A DNA stretch of 64,000 nt, taken from NCBI GenBank assembly GCA_000697475.1, contig JNEU01001032.1, positions 155,476 to 219,475 of the forward strand, read 5' to 3'. Under the pieces are notes generated by a model. It did not search any database. It worked only from the letters and a program-made list of their open reading frames with translations, and was not told the DNA's origin. Shown piece after piece: positions 11,929-21,444 of this stretch. The DNA comes from Lichtheimia corymbifera B2541 (taxonomy: Eukaryota; Mucoromycota; Mucoromycetes; Mucorales; Lichtheimiaceae). How positions within the stretch are numbered: position 1 is the stretch's first letter; each line of letters starts with the position of its first letter. A program made the translations under genes and the position numbers.

Positions 11929-14148
11929 ATGTCATCGGTTTCTTCGCGTGGAGACGACGTGGCGCGACAAACACACTCGCACTCACACTGGTCAGTGCTC
12001 AACAAAACACAATGGCGGTCCATTGGAGGAATGGCGTGTCTCATTTGCTTTTCTTTTAGGAATTTCGAGCTGATCATTCGTGAGCAGCCTGTCCATTCGC
12101 GCATGTGTGGTGTGGGTGAAAGGGGTAAAGTGCCGACTATGCCATGATCGTCTGACACATCTACCGCTCTTGATGCTGACATGTTTACATCCACTCGCTC
12201 CTACATATATCATCGACGCTTTTTTCGACATCCCACTAGTTGATCGACGACCCATTGATCCCCCTCCTATTGTACAACTCAAGATTGTAGGCCACGATAC
12301 AACAAATATGATGGATAGGTACTGTAGCGTCGTAATCACAACATGTATTAAACAATGTTTCACTCATCAATCCTCCATTTGCCATTGCATATGTTTTAGC
12401 TTACAAGCCGTATCACCTTATATCTTTCTTGCTGCGGTACTTGTGCCTGCTGACCACACCGAGGCAGATGAAGGACCATTGCAAATCGACTTTCATCGCA
12501 GATTGATCATTGGACGCACCGTTTCATCCTTATACCTGTTACGTGATCTCGACAACACGGAAGGTGCATTCTTTGTCTTTTCGGACATGTCGGTGCGTGC
12601 TGACGGTCGCTATCGGTTACGAATGTGCTTATTCGAAATGCAAGAGTAATATCGATCTCCAACAGTAGCGTTGTGGATTCTATCACACATTTACATGTTG
12701 CATTGATTGCTAATTCATTCTTTGCCATTGGTGCACCTTGCTGCAGATCAGCAGTTCGATATAGACAATCGGTCTTGACGGATCCATTCATAGTATATTC
12801 TGCAAAAAAGGTATTTGTAAATGTTTCCCCATAACAACATAGCTAATATCATGACGTCGTATAGTTTCCAGGAATGCATCTATCATGTCCTCTCGCATGC
12901 CATTTTGCCGAACAAGGTCTCAAGATCCGTATACGAAAGGAGTCAAGGAAACGATCAATGCTCACTCTCCCCAGATCAGGCAACCAATCAACCGATGAGG
13001 GTGGGGGTAAGCAACGTGATTAGGGGTTGCTGCGATACTACAACGACATTCGATTCTCAATATGCACCAATAGGAAATGCTTCAAGGTCTAATACTAGCT
13101 CCCAAAAGAGATCGCCTCATACATCAGGAGTCCTGGAAGATACGCGTAAGCCAATGAGTAAGCAAGTAACGCGTGAAATATCTCACGATCGTACAGCAGA
13201 GGACGCATCATCGTCATCGGCAGCAGCATCCACTCCACCACCTTACCATTACGTCAATCGAAGTAACACTGAAGGTTCATATTCCACATGCCAAGAAGAT
13301 CCAATACATGTTATGACCTAATCAATTGCGTGTGTAGATCAAGGGATCAAAGCAACAGGGAATTTGCCACATCAAGGTAATCTACTACTTTGCCAATACA
13401 CACACACATACACACACACAGCCTTACATTTCCTTATTATCCAGCCTTTGATTCGCCTTCTGGTGGTGCAACTAGTAGTCAGCCGCCAAGTACAAGGGGG
13501 TCTTCGTCTCAACATCATGGATCAGCATTCATGGATACAACGACGACTAATCAGCAATCGACAACACAAGTTATGGATACAACTACGGCTCAACCCTATT
13601 GGACATTACCACCATTGTCATCATTCGAAAACAACCAGCATGCTTCAGGATCATCTCCATTATCTCAACATCTTTCAGAGCGGCATCATGCACCATCGTA
13701 TTATAACTCAACGCAAGAACACCAGCAACAACGTTTCAATCCATCAATCCACCAGCATCACCATCAACATGCTTTATCATCGCGATCGTCACCTTCATCT
13801 ACACAAGGTGGTGCTCTGCTAATCAATCCTTCATTACATCCGCCAATTCATTATCGTGCACGATCATCATCACCAGGAACAGGACCTTCCACAGCACCAC
13901 CACCACCACAACAACAACAACATACAGCTGGTCCTCGAATCGAATGGAGATCCGAACGCCCAGAGCTCATTTTACATACATCAATACCTCGACGATCTAG
14001 TCATCCAGCAGATCGACAACAACAACCTACCGTGCTTCCATCATTACGTGAACAATTAGAACGTATTGGCATGATGCCGCCCTCTTCCTCCTCCTCTTCC
14101 TCCTCCTCTTCTCGACATCATGGTGACGATGAAAGGTGGAAATCATGA
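11929..14148 (+). CDS. Velvet-domain transcriptional regulator
   Basis: Nine exons: 11929-11990, 12060-12124, 12240-12318, 12400-12645, 12747-12810, 12865-13006, 13074-13274, 13338-13376, 13445-14148 (533 residues, phase consistent throughout). The velvet domain spans about residues 22-198: FELIIREQPVHSRMCGVGE, then DRRPIDPPPIVQL, SSLYLLRDLDN, GAFFVFSDMSVR, SVLTDPF, VYSAKKFPGM and FAEQGLKIRIRKE. These are hallmarks of VeA/VelB/VosA proteins, which control development, spore formation and secondary metabolism, often in light-dependent nuclear complexes. The remaining ~330 residues are low-complexity Ser/Gln/His/Pro with a poly-Ser run near the end. Which velvet subtype it is cannot be decided by eye. 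The first exon is the weakest part, because its donor is GTCAGT. Confidence 0.9.
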
Positions 14149-16130
14149 CACCACACAGCGCCGCCATCATGAACGATCATTGTCATCAAGGTGCCAGGTC
14201 CTAGATGGAATTATGCATTGATATCAAACTACAACACAACAAGCATTCTTCTCTTTTTACGCAGCATTTTTTTTACTCTATTCTCTCCCACAACAATCAA
14301 TCCTTCTTTAGTGCACCCGTTCTTGTATTAATCACATATATAAGCTGTTATGTATTGTATTCATCGCTTCATTTCTTCTACAATTACTGGGTTTTATAAC
14401 ATGCAATGTGGCTAGACGCTCCTTCTTTTACCTTTTCTCACGCACAAAACTATAATACATATACACTGCTTATGTGGGTATTACGCACACACACACACAC
14501 ATGCACAAATGTATGATTCCTATACTTGATTCTACGTTATGACTCTCAATAAATTACGGCGAAAACACGCTCTTTTTTTAATCGGTGTGCCAAGATCAAA
14601 GGATCACAAAGAAGGGGGAGATTTGATTACGAACTCTTACGTAGTATATGCATGTGATGATGAAATACGTTGTTTACTTTCAGCGATCTCTATGGCACAT
14701 CTCACGAATTCGAAATGGGAAACGATCCAGGGTGCTCATTTGGGGGGTTGTTCGGTGGATACAAAGGTGGTACGTTTAGTAATCAATCATATCTCATTGC
14801 TTTTGTCTAGTACGTGCTGCTGCTGTATATACAAGAGAAAATGGTTAAATGAGAATCATCCTGATTAGCACGTATACAATTTTGGAACCACACGCGTTCA
14901 TTCTAGGCAGTCAAGCACACCAACATATACCCGTGTGGTATTGCTTTTCTAGGCATCACTGTTTTGTAACCACCCCTACTACTATGTATCAATGTCATTG
15001 AGGGATGGTTGAAAAGTGTGGGGATTGCTTTTGCAAACATGACTTTTATCACGTCCTCATCAAAATGGATAGCATGTTATAAAGTAATGCATCCATGGAA
15101 TACTTCATATGCTCGTGATCATCGCCATGAGTTTAGACAAGCTGTCAACATTGCGTGGATTGGTAACACAAGGGATGTATGTGCGTGCATTTTTGTACTC
15201 CCTCTTACCCTACAGAGGCGACGGTGTTTCAAGAATCGTAACAAACAAACAAGGCCGCGCGCATGTACGATAGCTTGGTCTCACCTGCCGTCTCTCGGAG
15301 CACAGATATCATGTACAATATCAAGGATCTTATCAATGTTCAATCGCGTTTAATGCTAGAAACAAATGATCTCCTTAGTGCAAATCATCTACCACTCCCC
15401 CTTCATGATCGATCACTTGCTGTGCAACAGGGTGCTCAAATAAGGTTTGAACCCGAACAAAGGGGAAATCGGTTGTCTGAATGCATGTGCACCCGTGGTC
15501 GGAGTTCCCTTGTCTGGGGGTTGATTGTTTCTGTGCTCTCTCTCTCTCTTTCTCTCACGGGAACCCATAATTTCTCTCTCTCCAAGTACTGGTATCGATC
15601 ATCCAGATATAGCGTGCATGTATCTTTCTACTTTTTTTTTCACTCTCCCCTACCGCACTAATAAATCACCGCCATTAATGCTAAGACTAATCCGGTAATG
15701 CTTCCCAAAAAACTGAAACCTTTGAATGCTGGTGTGAAAAAAGTACGCTGTTGAGGGAGCACTGTATTGCTTATTGTTTCGAATACCGTTATTATTATAC
15801 GCAGTATCCTGTTCTCGATTCGCTTGCCCTTTCCCAACCTTTTCCCATGATATCCCGAAGGATGGATCGGGTGATGTCATGTGCCACGCGTTTACCTATG
15901 ATGATTCATGATAGCCTTTTACTTATCGTGTCTGATGTTGGGGTTTACTTTTGTTTGTTGTCAGTATGCATGGATCACTCATTTCCTTTCCTCCCCCGCC
16001 CCCAGTTTGCATCCTACATCATACTTTACATTAAGAAAAACTTGTCTTCTCCATTGAAAAAGGACATGTGACAAGGAATATATTACAAAACAAAAAAAGG
16101 TGGGGATGATGATGGCTACTTTAAGGTCTT
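14149..16130. other. Unresolved region with coding-like fragments
   Basis: About 2 kb without a gene model I can close. Pieces on the plus strand look coding: 14690-14765 can read as a glycine-rich segment (GCSFGGLFGGYKGG), reminiscent of Tim17-like membrane proteins. Segment 15006-15165 reads as a hydrophobic stretch followed by RDHRHEFRQAVNIAWIG. Segment 15263-15450 reads MYDSLVSPAVSRSTDIMYN then an amphipathic stretch. The frames do not join cleanly; stops intervene and donor phases disagree. It may be a multi-exon small mitochondrial-type gene, a decayed gene, or chance. A CA microsatellite lies at 14486-14502, and 15537-15560 is CT-rich. Confidence 0.35.
15263..15661 (+). CDS. Possible small ORF, 132 residues, family unknown
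   Basis: An uninterrupted ATG frame of 132 codons. Its first ~60 residues have balanced composition (MYDSLVSPAVSRSTDIMYN, then a helical stretch LMLETNDLLSANHL). The rest becomes Ser/Leu-rich over a CT-rich DNA tract and is probably not real protein. It could be the last exon of a spliced gene whose 5' exons lie between 14,540 and 15,220. No family is recognised. Confidence 0.25.
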   Translation: MYDSLVSPAVSRSTDIMYNIKDLINVQSRLMLETNDLLSANHLPLPLHDRSLAVQQGAQIRFEPEQRGNRLSECMCTRGRSSLVWGLIVSVLSLSLSLTGTHNFSLSKYWYRSSRYSVHVSFYFFFHSPLPH

Positions 16131-16681
16131 CTATTGCCGATCATTGCTGTTGCTGTCATTGTTTGTTGTTGTTGTTGTTGGTGGTGATGATGATGATACT
16201 GGAGGTAGTTGTTCTTCCATGGATATTTGCTCGGCCATCAACCTAGCTCTTGCTAAAGCTTCTCGATGTCGTTGCTCGTCTCGTGCTTTTTGCTGCTCTT
16301 TTTGAAATCGTCGTTCACGATCACTGTACTGGTCACGATAGAAAGAGTCTGCATCTTCTTTGTTGCCTGACTGTGATGCCGGCATAGGGCGATGGGTACG
16401 TTTGTCATACACTATGGATGATATAGGTAAGTGTACTTATCATTGGTCTCCAGCCTGTCTCTCGACTTACTCCAGTATCCAGCCCAAGCAAAACCAGCAG
16501 CAACAGCAACTATACCACCACGTCTTGCATAATCCCTATACTTGAGCATGCGCGCAGCCCGTTCCGATGAACCAGGTGGACCAATGGCAGGAGGATCCAG
16601 TCGATCAAGCACAGCCTTGATGCCGTAAATAGATGCGCCACCTATCAATGCCAATAGTAATGGTGGTAGTCGTGGAATCAT
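16131..16681 (-). CDS. Small membrane protein with charged C-terminal helix
   Basis: Two exons, 16681-16471 and 16411-16131, are joined across GTAAGT...TAG (163 residues). The N-terminus has two hydrophobic segments (LPPLLLALIGGASIYGIKAV and GGIVAVAAGFAWAGYW) separated by a Pro/Arg-containing loop (LDPPAIGPPGSSERAARML). The second half is a charged, Gln/Arg/Glu-rich helix (FQKEQQKARDEQRHREALAR) ending in a Ser/Thr/Asn/Pro tail. This layout suits a small organellar inner-membrane or ER protein, but I do not recognise the family. An upstream in-frame ATG at 16753 would add 24 residues. Confidence 0.6.
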
Positions 16682-17077
16682 TGTGTTCTGAGAGAAGAGC
16701 GACACGACGCAAAATGCATAGCCAGCCGGTTTGTGTTGACCCAACTCACACATTCAACCCATTTTTGTACTACCCACTTTCATGTCACGTGTGATGCCCT
16801 GGTTATAAGCTAGAAGCTCCATAATACCTCAATATGATTGTATATTCATGGATTATAATAAACAAAGGCATACCACAACCACTATTGGCTCATTCTCATA
16901 ATGAAACTTCTTAATCATTGATGTTGTCATGGTAACGTTCGACTACACAAGAAAACGAATGACTATTATTGTGGTCATTCTATCCGCATTATATCATAAG
17001 ATTGGGGCATACTGTACATAGGCAATACGTGCATTAATGTCATAGGTTTGCATATATCATAAGGGGAGGGGGTGGTA
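16682..17077. other. Intergenic region
   Basis: About 400 bp between two minus-strand genes; AT-rich, with nothing recognisable. Confidence 0.55.
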
Positions 17078-17663
17078 TCAGCGTGTGGTTGGCAAAACAA
17101 GAGAATCCTTCCGGGATTCTTGGTAAGTAGGAGGGGGATAAGACGTCGACGAGGTGTCATTGTTGTTGCTGTGGTCACCCATTCTATGCATAGAAATGGC
17201 TACGTCTCGTTGTTGTGATCCTTGCATACCAGCATCCTGCGGCCCATTCAAGCCTTCTTCGTCCTCTGAATTGCGTGGTCGCCGCCTTGATCTTCTCTCT
17301 GCGAATTCAACCACCATCCATTGTTATACTTCTCGATCGTATATATTAGCTAGTCCCTTGCATAGCATTTTGCAATCTTTCTCTTACCACGAAAGGATAT
17401 GGTTGGGGTGCGAGCTACTACCACACACATCGCAACCACAAGAATGAAAGCGATTATTGCGATTACTGCTATGATTATAACCGATAGGTTAACCATAGAA
17501 TTGAAATGCTGACCATACTGCTGCTGAGATGATGGTGTCTATATACATAAGAAAGCTACATTGTGACGTTTTACAACTCTACGACGATAATCATAATCGA
17601 TACATATACAACCGGAATGACCTTCTCACTCAATTGCGTTGATGTCCTCCTTTGAGTTACCAT
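17078..17663 (-). CDS. Small single-span protein with PPxY motif (A)
   Basis: Three exons: 17663-17613, 17538-17388, 17298-17078 (140 residues). A short polar N-terminus is followed by one strong membrane span (LSVIIIAVIAIIAFILVVAM), a basic cluster after it (FRERRSRRRPR), an acidic/Gln-rich tail, and PPPTYQES 14 residues before the C-terminus (counted from the Tyr). PPxY motifs bind WW domains of Rsp5/NEDD4 ubiquitin ligases, so a membrane adaptor role is a reasonable inference. The gene is head-to-head with protein B at 18905, which has the same layout, the same motif-to-end distance and an intron of the same phase just after the basic cluster. The first donor (GTTGTA) is weak. Confidence 0.65.
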
Positions 17664-18904
17664 GGTGTGTAACCTTTCACCCTAGCCACATTGAGGCTGT
17701 CATTCGCAAGCCTTTTCTACTTGACGCACATAAATGAGGCGCATATTAATAAATGCAAGATCATTGCTCCCATGTTTCAATCCTTTGACAATTTATATAC
17801 CTCTCTATGCTTCACACATAGTCTAGCAACTATCCGTTACTACCAAAAGTCTAAGAATCAACGCCGTTCTCTATAGCAGATTTATAAATAGCAGCGTACA
17901 AGCCCCCAGAGATTGACACACACCACTGTATTACGGAACAATGGAAAACATTCCGGTTTCTAAGAATCAAGCATGCCTGCATTATTCTGAGATGTCGCGG
18001 AGGTGTGTGGCAGCTGCTTAGGACCAGCGTGCATATACGCCTGCAGTTTCCCACAACTCGGCTCCATGTGACAAAACAACCGGCACAATGTTAAGGATCG
18101 TGGATTCATAAATCATGCATCATAGATAGTATTCTCCATGGAGCTTTGGGCATCATTTCGCACTTGCATTGTATCTTAATTTTCAATTTGCGGTGTCACG
18201 TGTATTTAACTTATGATAATCTACAGACCAACATGGTCTAAAAGTATTTCATGAAGGTTGTGGGTGGGAAAGAGAGCTTGCAAGCTCCATATTTTCATCA
18301 TTCTGGCAACCTAGTTGTTGTATGGTCCAGCAAAAACGGAAGCCACTGCAGCATCAGCTGACATGATGGTAGATGCCACAACACACTTTTTTGGTGGCGT
18401 CACTAGCCATGTGCACCAGCGGACCGGGATATCTTTTTACTTTAAACATTCTTCCCAGACACGGATCATGATGGCGGTTTGCCAAATGATGCTGCTGCTT
18501 CAATGCAAGATGTAATGTTACAATCTGATGTGATGGTTTGCCTTGTTGAGAAAATATATCCAGGACAATGGAATTCTTTATTGCGCATACATAGAACAGG
18601 TTGTAGTAGCACATTTAATTTCCTTCAATAATTAGCACACCGTTGTTGCTAAGTATAATCCCCAACCCCCTTTGCTGACTTGCAACTACTACACGGTGCT
18701 TGTCCTTTTACTACTATGCATGAGTATTCCGAGGAATAATCTGGGGTTGGTACATTGTTTGGCACCCAATGAATTTGATTTTACCGGGTAACTGTGGCTG
18801 AGTTAGTTACACATCCCCAAAATAGTGTTATCAATGAGCTCCTCCTATAAATACATCATGATGTTTTTCTCTCACAAAGACATCTTTTTCTTTGTGTGGT
18901 CATC
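17664..18904. other. Divergent intergenic region of the PPxY pair
   Basis: About 1.2 kb between the two head-to-head PPxY genes. It is AT-rich with a TATA-like box near the right end. Open frames at 17851-18054 and 18315-18515 have no recognisable features and I treat them as chance. Confidence 0.5.
18846..18853 (+). promoter_or_regulatory. TATA-like box of PPxY protein B
   Basis: TATAAATA lies 52 bp before the ATG at 18905 and is followed by a pyrimidine-rich stretch. Function is inferred from position. Confidence 0.45.
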
Positions 18905-19296
18905 ATGGATAACAATGAACTCAAAATTATCATTCCCGTGGTTCTGGGTACGATGGTCATATGCTTGATTATGTGTGCTGCTGTTGCCCTAGCCAAAACA
19001 CGAAGAAGAACAGCATGTATGTGTCAAAGGATATCATCATATTACAATATCTAACACCAGCAACAACGGCGTTAATAGATCGCACAGAGCAAATCGATAC
19101 CCTTACTGAGAATATAGAGCAGGGATCAAGTAATACCAGCTGGCTTCGATCACCACTTTCGTCACCAAGATCACAGCGTTATATTCAAATCCCCGCACCA
19201 GCAACCACAAGAGCAGAATCAACAGCTGTGAGCGATCCACCACCCGCTTATCAGCAATCCCAACATGATGTCCGTGTACAAATTTCCCCTGCATGA
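18905..19296 (+). CDS. Small single-span protein with PPxY motif (B)
   Basis: Two exons, 18905-19016 and 19061-19296 (115 residues). After a short polar start (MDNNELK) comes one membrane span (IIIPVVLGTMVICLIMCAAV), then KTRRR, a Ser/Thr/Pro tail with two Ser-Pro sites, and PPPAYQQS 14 residues before the C-terminus (counted from the Tyr). It matches protein A at 17078-17663 in architecture, motif, motif position and intron phase (phase 1 after the basic cluster). I infer that the two are diverged paralogs. No signal peptide is needed: the N-terminus is short and probably extracytoplasmic, leaving the PPxY tail in the cytosol. Confidence 0.65.
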
Positions 19297-19858
19297 ACAA
19301 ACCGACTCTCTTTCAATCACATACGCAAATATACCCACACACCACCCCCATCTCACTTGCACCAACCCCAATCTTGATGCTAGAATCAACAAGTCATTTG
19401 CCATGCCTTTTGTAGTACAAGGAATAGAATAAGCTCACACCACCGCCATTGTGGCAATAACATTAAGCTACGTCATATGATATAAAGCTTGTCCAACCAG
19501 CCGCCACTGTGCAACACCTACTGCCCCATGAGATTGTACACGTTTATGCTCGTACGTATATATACCATGCTGACTTGTTATTGTCACAATCACCAAACAT
19601 CATATACATGTATAATATATCTCTTTGATTTGATTTGAAAAAGGAGGAAGAATGGGGGATTCTTTATGGTTTGGACAATTCGCTCATGGATAAAGTAGAA
19701 TTTTGGAGAAATGAAACAATTAAGTTATTGCACAGTAATCACGTTATAAGGTAATGGGAGTAAAATGTGTTGTTATCGGATAGGGTATGTTGTTTAGTAA
19801 CCCTATTATAGCAAAGATGGCAATCAGTAAACATAAATAGACACACGTAGAGAATTCA
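19297..19858. other. Convergent intergenic region
   Basis: About 560 bp between the stops of the PPxY protein B gene and the Lys/Gly/Asp repeat protein gene; AT-rich, no gene seen. Confidence 0.55.
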
Positions 19859-20983
19859 TCAACTTACTCCCCACTTCTTCTTGTCTTCCCACTTGGGCTT
19901 CTTTTCGACAGTCTTGATTGGCCTATAATCACACAGAGTAAGTCAAATGATGAGCGTTGACCAATATGCATAACCAAAAACACTTACACAGCAGCTAATA
20001 AAATAGAAATGATAGGAGGATGAAATTGATCAGTATGATGCATAGTCATGACATCATATAAATAACTTACTTGGTCGCTCGACGATCCACATGGTGGTGG
20101 TCAAGGTGACGGTGTGGTTGGGATCAACTTGGACTTCCTTGTACTTTTTCCAGTCGCCTTTGCCGCCCCAGCTTTCATCGTCATCCCAGCCGCCTTTCTT
20201 GCCATCCCAGCCTTCGTCGTCATCCCAACCACCTTTCTTGCCTCCCCAGCCTTCGTCTTCATCATCCCAGCCGCCTTTTTTGCCACCCCATCCTTCATCA
20301 TCATCGCCCCAGCCTCCTTTCTTGCCACCTTTCTTGCTGTCCCATTCGTCGTCATCGTCATCACCCCAGCCGCCTTTCTTGCCGCCTTTCTTGCTGTCCC
20401 ATTCTTCGTCATCGTCATCATCATCCCAATCGCCCTTCTTGCCACCTTTCTTGCTGTCCCATTCATCATCATCATCGTCATCATCATCCCAGCTCTTGCC
20501 ACCCTTCTTGCCGCTCTTCTTCTTGTGCAATTGTTGGTTTTGGCTTGGTTCCTGAATAAGACGGATAGCAGCGGTACCTGCATCATAGGGACCTGATGCC
20601 TTGATGGTGATGCTGTGTTCGCCTTCAGCGATATCAAAAGTGCCCTTGCTGAATTGATCATTCTCCAAAGCTTCTTCAGGGGTAGCAGCATAGACGGAAT
20701 CATCTTGCTCTGATTCAACTTCGGAAGTTTCACCAATCAAGTTGCCATTATCATAGATCTTGAAAGTATCGCCACGGTTCTTGAAATCAGTGACTTGGAT
20801 ACGGGCAGGCTTGTCGAGGTTGATAGAAAAGGTCTCTACTGCTTGAGCATCTGAATCACCCGACCAGCGGAAAAGAGAAAAGGAATCAGTCAATTCGACG
20901 GGGTCGATGGCTTCTTGTTGTTGTTGGGCGTTGGCTGCCATCAAAAAGGCAGCGGCTGCTGAAAGTGCAAAGAACGTGCGCAT
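19859..20983 (-). CDS. Secreted Lys-Gly-Trp-Asp repeat protein with a 7-nt micro-exon
   Basis: Three exons: 20983-20071, 19994-19988 (7 nt) and 19922-19859 (327 residues). A signal peptide (MRTFFALSAAAAFLMAANA) precedes a ~130-residue beta-rich globular part (from IDPVELTDSFSLFRWSG to AAIRLIQEP). A low-complexity tail follows, built from repeats alternating a KKGGKKG-type basic/Gly block with a W(D/G)DDDD-type acidic block, about nine times, shortening toward the end. The protein ends in a basic segment (KTVEKKPKWEDKKKWG). The alternating charges and Trp suggest a cell-wall or metal-binding matrix protein, but the family is not recognised. The micro-exon keeps the Lys/Trp style of the C-terminus; skipping it shifts the frame but also ends soon after. 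Both flanking introns have good GTAAGT donors. Confidence 0.75.
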
Positions 20984-21444
20984 AATGGATCTCTGTCGTC
21001 GATGTGTTGTTTGTGTAATGCAAATACTAAAAGGGAAAGGAAAGGGTGTTTGGTACAGAGATATCGTTTTTAATAGGTGCTAAACTCTTTTTTCACTGGC
21101 CTTGCTCACCTTTTTAAATAGACACCATCCTCCATCTCATGCCTTTTAATATTGTCCGGCATTTTTCTTCTAGTTCGGTTCTGAAAAGAGCATGCTTGGA
21201 TTGAAATGTTGTCGCTCGGAATCATTTTCTTGTAGTCCAGTTCCCAAGGCTCCCAAGGCTATACATCAAATGGCGTGTATGTGCGTACGTGTGTGTGTGT
21301 GTGGCTACATATGTATGAACGAAGAGGATCCTTGTCGTCGTCTATTTGATTTGCCGACTGCCAGTAAGATGACTTGCAGAAACTCTCGTTGATAATGATC
21401 CTTTGCATCATCCTCGCCCCCTCCGACCAAGCTCTCTTACCACA
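20984..21444. promoter_or_regulatory. Divergent promoter region
   Basis: This 461-bp segment separates the Lys/Gly/Asp repeat protein gene (-) and the SmgGDS-like gene (+). A TATA-like TATTTAAAAA on the minus strand (21120-21111) lies about 128 bp before the repeat-protein ATG. A short GT microsatellite sits near 21290-21302. No gene is seen. Confidence 0.45.

Noticed and set aside
15440..15455. B-box-like GGTTCAAACC on the minus strand suggesting a tRNA
   Set aside because: No T-stem, no A-box and no acceptor stem could be folded around it.
20091..20736. Long frames on both strands over the Lys/Gly/Asp repeat gene
   Set aside because: Shadows caused by the simple repeat; only the 20983-19859 frame has a signal peptide and sensible introns.
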